Positions 46,274 through 54,994 of a DNA stretch of 64,000 nt are shown piece by piece; position 1 is the first letter of the stretch, and each line of letters opens with the position of its first letter. The position numbers and the translations under genes are program-made. Below the pieces are notes generated by a model. That model ran no database searches, was not told the DNA's origin, and worked only from the letters and a program-made list of their open reading frames with translations. Source of the DNA: an uncultured Armatimonadota bacterium (GTDB lineage Bacteria; Armatimonadota; Fimbriimonadia; Fimbriimonadales; Fimbriimonadaceae); assembly GCA_903927025.1 (NCBI GenBank), contig CAIYLG010000015.1:1-64000 (forward strand), written 5' to 3'.

Positions 46274-47188
46274 TTGAACTCAGAACCGCCAAAGAAAGGA
46301 CCGATCAGCAGCGTGATCAAACTGCTGAGAATTAAACAGTGGGCTAAGAACCTGCTCGTTTTTGCCGCACCACTATTCAGCGGTCTGTCAGGGCACTCGC
46401 ATTTCGTGATCCCTGCGATCAGTGCTTTCGTGGCAATGTCGCTCGTTAGTTCCGCAACCTACATATTCAACGACCTGCTTGATGTTGAACGGGACCGACA
46501 GCACCCAACCAAGCGATTTCGGCCCCTCGCATCTGGCGCAATTTCAAAGCCCATGGGCACTGCAATCGCGATTGCCTGCCTCATCCTCGGAGTGGGGATT
46601 GCGGCGATGGTCAGCCGTGGCAGCGTCGGGATTGTGCTGATCTATCTCACCCTTCAGGTTTTGTACAACTGGAAGCTGAAGCGGATGCCAATTGCAGACG
46701 TGTACACCATTGCGGTGGGATTTATCCTCAGGGCTGTTCTAGGCGCCGCCGCAATTGCGGTCAGCATCTCTGGTTGGCTTCTCTTCTGCACGGGGGCACT
46801 GGCTCTCATGCTGGGGTTTGCTAAACGGCGAAATGAATTTATCGTCCAGGGTGAAGACAGAACTACCTCCCGAGAGAGCCTGGCCCATTACAGCCGTTCA
46901 GCGTTGGACGTTCTCGTTTGCATGTTCGCTTCGGGAGCGGCCATGTGCTACGCGATTTATTCCCTACAGAGCAAAACTGCACACAAATATCCTGGAATGA
47001 TCTTCACATCGGTATTTGTGTTCTATGGGATTTCCAGATACGTGCTCCTAGTGTTCGCCGCTGATGAAGGGGGAGAGCCGGCTGATCTGCTCTTTAAGGA
47101 CAAGCACATCATCTTCAGCGTTCTTGGCTTTGTCATTGCAGCTGGACTAGCCACCAATTTTGTCCACGTACCCCTTCTGGAACAGTGA
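46274..47188 (+). CDS. UbiA-family prenyltransferase, DPPR-synthase-like
   Basis: The 304-residue protein has about eight membrane helices and the two Asp-rich motifs: NDLLDVERDRQHPTKRFRPLASG near residues 65-88, and KLKRMPIADVYTIAVGFILRAVLG. This matches the decaprenyl-phosphate phosphoribosyltransferase branch, which loads 5-phosphoribose on a polyprenyl phosphate for arabinan-type sugars; homologues exist in many exopolysaccharide loci. The usual DprE1/DprE2 partners are not in the window. The start is TTG at 46274. Confidence 0.78.
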   Translation: MNSEPPKKGPISSVIKLLRIKQWAKNLLVFAAPLFSGLSGHSHFVIPAISAFVAMSLVSSATYIFNDLLDVERDRQHPTKRFRPLASGAISKPMGTAIAIACLILGVGIAAMVSRGSVGIVLIYLTLQVLYNWKLKRMPIADVYTIAVGFILRAVLGAAAIAVSISGWLLFCTGALALMLGFAKRRNEFIVQGEDRTTSRESLAHYSRSALDVLVCMFASGAAMCYAIYSLQSKTAHKYPGMIFTSVFVFYGISRYVLLVFAADEGGEPADLLFKDKHIIFSVLGFVIAAGLATNFVHVPLLEQ

Positions 47189-47190
47189 TC

Positions 47191-47721
47191 CTATACGGAT
47201 GACCGGGACAGAATCCAATCGGCGGCTTCACCGATGTGCGATACAACTGCGTCGGGCTGGGCTCTGAGCTTTTCGTCGTAGCCGTAGTCGATGAAGATGG
47301 TTGTGCAGCCCGCCGTGGCACCACAGTCAATATCTCTCCATCGGTCACCGACCATGTAGCTGGCCCCAAGGTCAATGCCGTATTCTTCAGCGGCCATCAG
47401 GAGCATTCCTGGCTGGGGCTTTCGACAGGTGCACTCGTTGTCGCTACCATGCGTACACACGTAGATCTTCTCTACCGGTAGCTCTGCTCGCACCAGATCA
47501 TGCATGCTCTTCACTGCCTCCAGGGTCTGCTTGCCCCGTCCGATATCGGGTTGGTTGGTTGCCACGAATAGTAGGAACCCGGCAGACATAAGCCTCTGGC
47601 AAGCCTCTTTCGCATGTTCTGTGAATTCGAAAGTATCTGGCCCGGTGGGAGGATAAGGCTTTCCGTCAATCACACGACACACGTTGATGACTCCGTCCCT
47701 ATCTAGAAATACTGCTTTCAT
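47191..47721 (-). CDS. gmhB: D-glycero-D-manno-heptose bisphosphate phosphatase, copy 2
   Basis: The 176-residue HAD phosphatase has VFLDRDGVINVCR, FVATNQPDIGRGK, the zinc site C-T-H and C-T-C before RKPQPG, and YMVGDRWRDIDCG. It is convergent with the prenyltransferase gene, with two bases between stops. It differs from copy 1 at 31592 in the loops around the active site (here PYPPTGPDTFEF), which may reflect the other heptose anomer or another bisphosphate. Imidazole-glycerol-type phosphatases are a less likely alternative. Confidence 0.85.
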   Translation of the reverse strand: MKAVFLDRDGVINVCRVIDGKPYPPTGPDTFEFTEHAKEACQRLMSAGFLLFVATNQPDIGRGKQTLEAVKSMHDLVRAELPVEKIYVCTHGSDNECTCRKPQPGMLLMAAEEYGIDLGASYMVGDRWRDIDCGATAGCTTIFIDYGYDEKLRAQPDAVVSHIGEAADWILSRSSV

Positions 47722-47819
47722 TCGAATCCCCTTCTACTCAAACCCAAGCGGTGAAACCGCCAGTCGCCTGGTTTCTTCCGACTAAAGAGAGGGTACATCA
47801 ACCAGACATGACCGTGCAC

Positions 47820-47850
47820 TTGGACTCGGGCTCTCAAGATCATTCATAAT
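47820..47850 (+). promoter_or_regulatory. Promoter before the conserved unknown gene
   Basis: TTGGAC (47820-47825) and CATAAT (47845-47850) are 19 bases apart, and GGAGGAG about ten bases before the TTG at 47877 is a strong ribosome site that decides this start. Confidence 0.4.
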
Positions 47851-47876
47851 CCCCGGGTTGGAGGAGTTGATACAAA

Positions 47877-49004
47877 TTGGCTAGCGCATACACACCGGGC
47901 CTGACAGTTAGTGCGGACATCGTGGTTAAGAGAGTTCGCCGCCTGCCCATCAAGGGCGAGGTCTTGGTGTCCGTCGGGGAGAAAGTTGGACCCCAACAGG
48001 TCGTCGCTCAGGCGATGCTCCCTGGCGTCCTGCAAACCATCAAGATCGCCGAGAAACTCGGCATTGAACCTCAAGACGTCCCTTCCCTTCTTAAGCTCAA
48101 GATTGGCGACGCGGTTGCAAAGGACCAGCTTATCGCTGAGGGCAAGAAGCTGTTTGGCTTCTTCAAGGCTCCAACGGTCTCGAGCGAGTTTGTAGGAACC
48201 TTGGAGTCGATCTCCGAAGTCACTGGGAACCTTTTGATTCGCGAACCCTCCATTCCCGTTGATGTCACGGCCTACATTCAGGGCACGATCAAAGACGTGA
48301 TGCCCAATGAGGGTGTGGTCGTAGAAACACGGTGCGCCATGATTCAGGGGATTTTTGGCGTCGGTGGCGAGCGAGTCGGCACCATTCGCGTTGCGGTTGC
48401 CGATGGCGGAAAGGTTTTGGATGCCTCCGACATCCTTGATTCCGATGCAGGCAAGATTCTGATCGGCGGCTCGGGCATGACCTTTGAAGCAATCGCGAAG
48501 GCATCCAAGCTCGGCGTTACTGGAATCGTCGCCGGAGGACTGAAAGACAGCGACCTCACCAAGTTCCTAGGCTTCGAAATAGGTGTTGCCATCACTGGGC
48601 AGGAACAAATCAATCTGACTCTCATGGTCACCGAGGGTTTTGGATATCTCGGAATGGCAGAGCGAACCTTCGCCCTGTTCAAATCGCTTGAGGGCAAAAC
48701 GGCGAGCATCAACGGTGCCACCCAGATTCGCGCTGGAGTTATTCGACCGGAAATCATCTCACCAATTGCGGAAGACGTTAAGCTAGCAGAGCAGAGCGCC
48801 GAAACCTTTGAATTGAAGGTTGGCACTCCCATTCGCGTGATTCGTGAACCCTACTTTGGAAAACTCGGCTCAGTCACAGAACTGCCTGCACAGCTTGTGG
48901 TGCTGGAGTCAGGAACAGAAGTGCGCGTTCTTCGCGCCAAGTTGGGCGATGGCGAGGAAGTCACCGTTCCCCGCGCCAACGTCGAGATCATCGCGACTCA
49001 CTAA
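47877..49004 (+). CDS. Conserved protein of unknown function with barrel-sandwich-like start and KOW-like end
   Basis: The 375-residue protein has no signal or membrane segment. Residues 10-45 (VKRVRRLPIKGEVLVSVGEKVGPQQVVAQ) look like a biotinyl/RnfC-type barrel-sandwich hybrid. The centre contains the Gly-rich repeat-like region GGSGMTFEAIAKASKLGVTGIVAGGL. Residues 312-372 (GTPIRVIREPYFGKLGSVTELP to VPRANVEII) resemble a KOW/SH3 barrel that binds RNA or proteins. No known enzyme family is recognised. Ile, Val and Gly are common and codon use is like its neighbours, so it is probably a native core gene. Confidence 0.75.
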   Translation: MASAYTPGLTVSADIVVKRVRRLPIKGEVLVSVGEKVGPQQVVAQAMLPGVLQTIKIAEKLGIEPQDVPSLLKLKIGDAVAKDQLIAEGKKLFGFFKAPTVSSEFVGTLESISEVTGNLLIREPSIPVDVTAYIQGTIKDVMPNEGVVVETRCAMIQGIFGVGGERVGTIRVAVADGGKVLDASDILDSDAGKILIGGSGMTFEAIAKASKLGVTGIVAGGLKDSDLTKFLGFEIGVAITGQEQINLTLMVTEGFGYLGMAERTFALFKSLEGKTASINGATQIRAGVIRPEIISPIAEDVKLAEQSAETFELKVGTPIRVIREPYFGKLGSVTELPAQLVVLESGTEVRVLRAKLGDGEEVTVPRANVEIIATH

Positions 49005-49226
49005 CGAATCTAAGCGCCCAGACAATCGAGTGATTGGCCGACAGAAATGGACGCCAAACACTTCGACTTTACAGTCCCTTAACCTGAGTCGGCTAAAAGT
49101 AACCAGGGGGAAATCTAGAAGGGGAGAAGACACAGGTCGTCTCCCTTTCGAATGTTGCCCCGGGAACGATGTGAACCGATGGCGCTTGTCGATAAACTAC
49201 AATTCGAACTGCAAGGAACTGGCTCC

Positions 49227-49898
49227 ATGAAGCTGCTGATCGTAGACGACGAACCGGCAATTGTTGAAACGGTCGAGAACAAATTCCGCAAGGAAGGGTT
49301 CTCAACCTTTACGGCAGATTCGGCGGAAGAGGGCATGCGACTCTATCGCCGCATCAAACCGGACCTGATCATTCTGGACATCATGCTCCCGCAGCGGTCC
49401 GGATTGGACTTCTGTCGAGCGGTTCGCAAGGACAGCTCCACTCCCATTATTTTTATCTCGGCTCGCGCAGACGAGTCTGACAGGGTCAAGGGCCTTGAAA
49501 TGGGCGCTGACGACTATGTCGTAAAGCCATTTAATCTCTCAGAGCTTGCAGCACGAGTAAAGGCCATCCTGAGGCGCTCTACTGGCGAACCGTTGAAGGA
49601 GATCGTCGAGAGAGGAAATTTAAAAATCGACCCAAGAAGTCATGAGGTCACTCTTGATGGCGGTCCCCTCGCCCTCTCTCCTAAGGAATTCGCCCTACTT
49701 TACTTCTTGACGCGAAATGTTGGGCAGGTGTTTTCAAGAGAGACCCTCTTGGACCGAGTATGGGGACGAGATGCGTTCGTCTCGGCGCGGACAGTGGACG
49801 TCCATATTCGGTGGCTTCGAACCAGAATCGAGCCTGATGCAAATGCCCCGACGCGGCTGCTCACGATCCGCGGGGTTGGCTACAAATTCTCTGGCTAG
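49227..49898 (+). CDS. OmpR/PhoB-family response regulator
   Basis: From ATG at 49227 the product has 223 residues. The receiver domain has D7, D8 and the phosphate acceptor D51 (LIILDIMLPQRSG), S78 in place of the usual Thr, and K100 (DDYVVKP). The winged-helix effector domain follows with LSPKEFALLYFLTRNVGQVFSRETLLDRVWG and RTVDVHIRWLRTRIE. No kinase gene adjoins it; the CHASE-GAF kinase at 52650-54941 is the nearest. AAGGA before the ATG supports this start over upstream ones. Confidence 0.92.
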   Translation: MKLLIVDDEPAIVETVENKFRKEGFSTFTADSAEEGMRLYRRIKPDLIILDIMLPQRSGLDFCRAVRKDSSTPIIFISARADESDRVKGLEMGADDYVVKPFNLSELAARVKAILRRSTGEPLKEIVERGNLKIDPRSHEVTLDGGPLALSPKEFALLYFLTRNVGQVFSRETLLDRVWGRDAFVSARTVDVHIRWLRTRIEPDANAPTRLLTIRGVGYKFSG

Positions 49899-50019
49899 AC
49901 GGTCCGCTTAGAATTAGCTTGCCCATCTTCTACATTGCTGGCGAAACAGCCTGGGTGGGCCACGTACACGGAATAAACGGGTCCAGCAAGTGTCCTGGGC
50001 CATGTCCGTCTGCCGGAGG

Positions 50020-50042
50020 TCCAGGTGCCCTGGAGTGTATAC
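50020..50042 (+). promoter_or_regulatory. Palindrome with -10 before the GMC gene
   Basis: TCCAGG-TGC-CCTGGA (50020-50034) is a perfect inverted repeat, three bases before TATACT (50037-50042). The layout suggests repression or activation of the downstream oxidoreductase pair. It resembles the CCAGGT repeat at 27873-27888 only in its core. Confidence 0.4.
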
Positions 50043-50120
50043 TCCGCAACCAGCACGCAGGCTTGGCTAACAACTTTTAGTTAGCATCCTCAACATGTGA
50101 GGGGCCGCCGAGGGGAGCTC

Positions 50121-51773
50121 ATGTCTTTAATAGAACCAAGTGCGATCTCATCGGAGATCTGGGATGTCATCGTAATTGGATCTGGACCTGCTGGCCTCGC
50201 TTTTGTGCAGGAATACACCAAAAAGCTACATCAATCAAAGATTCTATTGGTCGAGTTCGGCCTCGAATCCGAACCAAGCACCAATGCTTTGGACGAGTCG
50301 ATCGATATCCTCAATCCTGAGAACCATCACCTCCCCTACGACTGCACGAACAAGGGACTGGGTGGAACTTCGGCGACGTGGGGCGGCAGATGCGTCTCCT
50401 ATGATGAGATTGACTTCATCCCTAGATCGATCATCGGGGACAACTGTACTTGGGATCTCTCTATCTTTGAAGACGTCAAGCGATTTTATGGCCCCGCGGC
50501 TGAGCTGTTGGACTGCGGAAAACCTGCCTTCAACCTAAAGGAAATACCCGAGTCGGGAAACAGACGAATCGCTGAAGGATTTCAAGAAGGAGACTGGCTG
50601 GATTCTGCTGTGGAGCGCTGGAGCCTTCCAACTCGCTTGGGTCCCAAGTACAACGAGATTCTAAGGGAAGCCTCGAACGTTCGGGTCGTCTTCGGAATCC
50701 AGGCAAGCAGAATTGGTGAATCTTCAGATGGCGTTAGGACCGTTGAGCTCGTGGATCGGAGCAACGGCCAAGCGCTGACATCCCGTGGAAAGCGAGTTGT
50801 GGTTGCCGCCGGAGCGCAGGAATCAACTCGCATTTTGCTTCAGTCATCTCATCTGTTCCCGGGAGGAAAAACACCCTATGCGCTTGGTCGCTTCTACCAA
50901 GGGCACATCTCCGGCAAAATCGCTTCAATCCGCTTTTCAGGAAATCCGAGGCTGACGGATTTCGGGATGCCAAGAGACGCTGAGGGCATCTACTTCCGAA
51001 GGCGCTTCCAACTTACCACCGACGCTTTGATTCGCGAAGGGTTGCTCAATACCGCGATCTGGACAGACAACCCCCTCTATTACGATGCGCGGCACCGCAG
51101 TGGAACCATGTCTATGATCTATCTGATGCTGATTGCACCCGTGATCGGCAAGAAGCTGGCCCCTGCGCCTATTCGCAACTCTCTCACAAAGGGCAAAGTC
51201 AGCAACGTTCCAGCCCATCTAATGAATATCCTGCGTGGCTTCCCTAAGTCACTCTTCGAACCATTCCTTATATTCTCGAAGCGCTATCTTCCCAAGCGAA
51301 AACTTCCAGGTGTATTCCTGTATAGCCCTAAGAACGAATACGCACTTCATTTCCACGCTGAACAGCAGCCGATTGAGGGGAACTACATGAAGCTCTCCGA
51401 AGACGGGAAGCGGCTTCAAATTCAGTACGGGTACACGGATGAAGATGTAAGGTCTGTGCTCAGAGTCCACGAAATGCTTGATGCCTGGCTCAAAAAGCTG
51501 GGATGCGGAGAGCTCGTCTATTGGTATCCAAAAGAGGAACTCGCCGAACAGGTTAGAAAGGGGTCATCAGACGGTGTTCATCAGGTCGGAACGACACGAA
51601 TCAGTTCCAGTGCCGAAGCAGGCGTTGTCGACTACGATCTTAAGGTGTGGGGCACTGACGACGTTTACGTCTGCTCCTCTTCTTGTTTCCCGACGTCTGG
51701 ACAAGCAAATCCAACCTTCTTACTGGCGGCCTTTGGAGCCAGGCTCGCTCATCAGATTGCCACCCAAAAATGA
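50121..51773 (+). CDS. GMC-family FAD oxidoreductase
   Basis: From ATG at 50121 the product has 550 residues. The FAD loop is VIVIGSGPAGLAFVQEYTK, followed by the GMC-type CTNKGLGGTSATWGGRC region, VVVAAGAQESTRILLQSS, and a C-terminal block with DGVHQVGTTRISSSAEAGVVDYDLKVWGTDDVYVCSSSCFPTSGQANPTF, which is the GMC_oxred_C site. Members oxidise alcohols, including sugars or polyols. The substrate is unknown. AGGGGAGCTC is the ribosome site. The stop overlaps the start of the aldo/keto reductase gene (ATGA). Confidence 0.88.
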   Translation: MSLIEPSAISSEIWDVIVIGSGPAGLAFVQEYTKKLHQSKILLVEFGLESEPSTNALDESIDILNPENHHLPYDCTNKGLGGTSATWGGRCVSYDEIDFIPRSIIGDNCTWDLSIFEDVKRFYGPAAELLDCGKPAFNLKEIPESGNRRIAEGFQEGDWLDSAVERWSLPTRLGPKYNEILREASNVRVVFGIQASRIGESSDGVRTVELVDRSNGQALTSRGKRVVVAAGAQESTRILLQSSHLFPGGKTPYALGRFYQGHISGKIASIRFSGNPRLTDFGMPRDAEGIYFRRRFQLTTDALIREGLLNTAIWTDNPLYYDARHRSGTMSMIYLMLIAPVIGKKLAPAPIRNSLTKGKVSNVPAHLMNILRGFPKSLFEPFLIFSKRYLPKRKLPGVFLYSPKNEYALHFHAEQQPIEGNYMKLSEDGKRLQIQYGYTDEDVRSVLRVHEMLDAWLKKLGCGELVYWYPKEELAEQVRKGSSDGVHQVGTTRISSSAEAGVVDYDLKVWGTDDVYVCSSSCFPTSGQANPTFLLAAFGARLAHQIATQK

Positions 51774-52597
51774 AAACCATCGAACTCGTACCAGGACACT
51801 ATTCCAGTCAAATAGGATTTGGTTGTGCGCCCATTCTTGGCTCTGTAGACCGAGCACGTTCACTGCGCGGCCTTGAAGTGGCCTACGAAGCTGGGATCAC
51901 CCACTTCGACGTCGCTCCATCTTATGGGTACGGGGAAGCCGAAGGATTCCTGGGGGACTTCCTCACTGGCGGAAAGCGTCAACGAGTTGTCATCGCAACG
52001 AAACACGGAATCGAGGCCAACGCCAAAGCAAAGCTCCTTAAGCCACTCAAAGGAATTGCTCGAGCGACTCTCAAACTCCTAAAGGGTTCCCGCCCCGCAT
52101 CGGCCGGCTCGGGCGGCCAGGCGATTGCGCGGGCCATGCTCAACCATGTCCCGATCACAGCTGATTCCCTTGAGAAGAGCGTACATCGATCTCTCAAGCG
52201 CCTCAGAACGGACTACTTGGACATCGTCCTGCTCCATGAGCCTCCTCAGGCCCTCGGCGAGATTGACGCAATTTTTGAGAGTGCACATCGGCTTAAAGAC
52301 GCCGGTAAGATTCTTGGGTTTGGCTTTGCGCTGACGCGCGAGCAATGGCCAATCCACGCAGGGATACTCCCAAAGTGCGATCTGCTCCAATTCGATGCTG
52401 CTTCGCCGGAAACCCCGTTGCCTGACGAATCGGTTGGCAAGCCAACCATTCTCTTTTCGCCATTCCGGACTGCAAAAGAAGGCGAGTCAAGAGAGGATGT
52501 TCTCAGGCGCCTGGTGAAAGCCAATGACCAATCGGTGGTGTTGTGCTCTATGTTTTCAGAAGCGCACATCCGCTCAAACGTGAACGCAGTCAGCTAA
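51770..52597 (+). CDS. Aldo/keto reductase
   Basis: From ATG at 51770 the product has 275 residues of a TIM-barrel NADPH reductase. The tetrad can be placed: Asp in FDVAPSYG with the Tyr, Lys in VVIATKHG and His in IVLLHEPP. The C-terminal NADP loop (VLCSMFSEAHIRSN) is atypical. Coupling to the GMC gene by a four-base overlap suggests the two act on one substrate, oxidising and reducing it in turn. Confidence 0.85.
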   Translation: MKTIELVPGHYSSQIGFGCAPILGSVDRARSLRGLEVAYEAGITHFDVAPSYGYGEAEGFLGDFLTGGKRQRVVIATKHGIEANAKAKLLKPLKGIARATLKLLKGSRPASAGSGGQAIARAMLNHVPITADSLEKSVHRSLKRLRTDYLDIVLLHEPPQALGEIDAIFESAHRLKDAGKILGFGFALTREQWPIHAGILPKCDLLQFDAASPETPLPDESVGKPTILFSPFRTAKEGESREDVLRRLVKANDQSVVLCSMFSEAHIRSNVNAVS

Positions 52598-52649
52598 GTC
52601 AGTGGCACCTCGCAGGCGCCTATGCATGTGAATCAGTTTCTTTCGCGGA

Positions 52650-54941
52650 TTACCGAAGCGTAAAGTAGAAAGTGGCCCCTTGCCCCTCCGTTGACTCTGC
52701 CCAGACGATGCCGCCGTGTCTCTGCACGATCCTCTGCACCGTAGCCAGGCCAATGCCAGAGCCAGGAAACTCGTGATGGGAATGAAGGCGCTCAAACGCT
52801 ACAAAGAGCTTGTCTGAGTAGGCAGGATTAAAACCTACTCCATTGTCCTTCACGAAGAATGCATTCTTGTGAATTCCAATTTCGATAATCGCAACCTCTT
52901 TCGGAGATGAAAATTTCACGGCATTTCGCAGTAAATTGTCCAGAAGCACCCTTACCAGCTTGGGATCGGCATCAGCTTTCATCCCAGGGCGGATAATGGC
53001 TTGAAAGTGCGTTGGATCCTGCCCGTCAAGTACGTCTTCCAGGGCCAACTTTGCGAGTGAAGACATATCGATTGGCTGGCGGACGATTTCCAATCTTGTG
53101 ATGCGCGACAGGTTGAGCAGTGCGCTTATCAGCTCATCCATACGGTGGCTGGCGTTTCGCAACCGGGTGAGGTAGTCCCGAGCCTGGTCATCCAGCTTGT
53201 CGTAGTAGTCTTCAACGAGGGACTTGCTGAAACCGTCAACACTCCTGAGGGGAGCCCGAAGATCGTGCGATACGGAGTAACAAAATGCCTCCAGCTCTTT
53301 GTTGGTTGCTCTTAATTCTGTAGTGCGCTCTTCAACGATCTGCTCTAGATTTTCGTTGAGACGATTCGCTCGTTCTTCAGCCTTACGGCGCTCCTCAAGT
53401 TCTGATTCCCTTTCATCCACCAGCCGATCATTGGTGATGGCGGCGCCTATCCTTGAACTGATTTGTACAAGAATAGCCATATCATCATCACTAAAAGCAT
53501 TCGATTGCCGGCCGACTACTAAGGAGCCTATGGCCAATTGACGATCAAGAATAGGCAATACGGCAAGGGTCCCGATACCAGCATTCTGCATCTCGTAGAG
53601 ATGCGCATCTGGCCCCTTTGAGAGATCGAATCGGACGGGAGTAGGATGCATCGTTAGCCAACCCACGACTGCATTGTCTTCAAATACCCCTGCTGGATTG
53701 AGCGAATCACTCGAATTCGACTTACACCGCACAATCAGCGATCGACCGCTTACGGTGAAGAGGATGGCGCAGAAATCCCCAAACGACTCAGCAATTCGTT
53801 GGGCAACAGCTCGCAGGTTTTCCTCCCCTGAGCCCAAATCGACCAGTTGTGCACCGATCGTTGCAAGCAGCCGCTGATTGGATTCACTTCTCTCCAACTC
53901 CCTTGCTTTGGAATGCAGCTGATCATAAGCCTTAACTTGGCTGAAGCTCACTGCCGCGAGAACGGCACTGATCAGCAGCCCCGAGATCGGAATCCATCTC
54001 ACGAGCCAGTAGGCGGACTGCTGCTCAAAGGCCCGGCTCGAGTGGTATCGAACCAGCCACTGCCTACCGTGAACCGGTATGTATCCATCGAACACAATCT
54101 TTGCCCGGGTGTCGCCCGCCGTTCGCGCAGACTGATAAAATCGGACTGGAGTCTTGCCGGACTCTGCATCAAAGATCTCAATGGAAAGGTCGCGACGGGC
54201 CTCACCCTCCAGGACATCACGAAACAGCTCACCGCCTCGAAATCGCGTGTAGATGAATCCGATTAGTTTTTGTGCCCGATCAGCTGCTGTGTCTGGAATT
54301 GCCCCTCCAGCATAAACAGGACAGTACATCAAGAATCCGCGGACTGAGCGTGAACCTGACTGAGATGGCACGGAGACAAGTCCAGAAACTGTCGGCTGGC
54401 CAGAATCGCGGGCAGACAGCAGAGCAAGTCTCCGGATTGGATCTGTATAAGTGTCAAAGCCTACAGATGGATTATTCAGCGACGTTCGAGGTTCGATGTA
54501 GATGACCGGGTACATCGGCTCTTTTGTCGAGCGCGGATGAATAGCGAAGTCAACTTCACCCTCCAACTTCAGACGCTTTTCTACCTGGTCGACCTCTGAA
54601 GGCTGAATCCGTTGAATGAACCCAATCCCCTGGGAGCCCTTGAAGAAGGTGCCAAGGTGAAGGCTGTTTACGTAGCTGTGGAATTGTGAGCGAGTCCAGC
54701 GACCCTGAAGATTGAAAGTTGCGGCCGTAGCACGAAGCAGATCAACCTGATCTCCAATTCGGTCTCGGATCGCATGCTCTGCTTCCTCTGTGGCGTAGGT
54801 GAACCGCTCTTGGTCTTTGTTCCCAACCACCAAGCCCGCCCACGCCCAGGCACAAAGCGTTGCCGCCATCGACAGCAAAAAGACGAGATAGGGCAGAGAC
54901 TGCCTATTTCCTCCCTTCGCTCGCTGCAATCCTTGCCTCAT
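52650..54941 (-). CDS. CHASE-GAF sensor histidine kinase
   Basis: The 763-residue protein has membrane helices at about 18-40 and 312-335 around an outside CHASE domain (45-305), a GAF domain (355-505), a short coiled coil and a HisKA domain with H559 (FCYSVSHDLRAPLRSVDGFS), then HATPase_c with N-box LLDNLLRNAVKFSS, KDNGVGF and GSGIGLATVQRIVQRHGG. CHASE domains sense small outside ligands, often cytokinin-like or sugars. No receiver domain is fused. It may pair with the orphan regulator at 49227, which is three genes away on the other strand. Confidence 0.93.
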   Translation of the reverse strand: MRQGLQRAKGGNRQSLPYLVFLLSMAATLCAWAWAGLVVGNKDQERFTYATEEAEHAIRDRIGDQVDLLRATAATFNLQGRWTRSQFHSYVNSLHLGTFFKGSQGIGFIQRIQPSEVDQVEKRLKLEGEVDFAIHPRSTKEPMYPVIYIEPRTSLNNPSVGFDTYTDPIRRLALLSARDSGQPTVSGLVSVPSQSGSRSVRGFLMYCPVYAGGAIPDTAADRAQKLIGFIYTRFRGGELFRDVLEGEARRDLSIEIFDAESGKTPVRFYQSARTAGDTRAKIVFDGYIPVHGRQWLVRYHSSRAFEQQSAYWLVRWIPISGLLISAVLAAVSFSQVKAYDQLHSKARELERSESNQRLLATIGAQLVDLGSGEENLRAVAQRIAESFGDFCAILFTVSGRSLIVRCKSNSSDSLNPAGVFEDNAVVGWLTMHPTPVRFDLSKGPDAHLYEMQNAGIGTLAVLPILDRQLAIGSLVVGRQSNAFSDDDMAILVQISSRIGAAITNDRLVDERESELEERRKAEERANRLNENLEQIVEERTTELRATNKELEAFCYSVSHDLRAPLRSVDGFSKSLVEDYYDKLDDQARDYLTRLRNASHRMDELISALLNLSRITRLEIVRQPIDMSSLAKLALEDVLDGQDPTHFQAIIRPGMKADADPKLVRVLLDNLLRNAVKFSSPKEVAIIEIGIHKNAFFVKDNGVGFNPAYSDKLFVAFERLHSHHEFPGSGIGLATVQRIVQRHGGIVWAESTEGQGATFYFTLR

Positions 54942-54994
54942 CAGTCCTTCGGTGGAGAAGAAAACGCGCCCCTCTCCACCCCACTATAGCGAAA

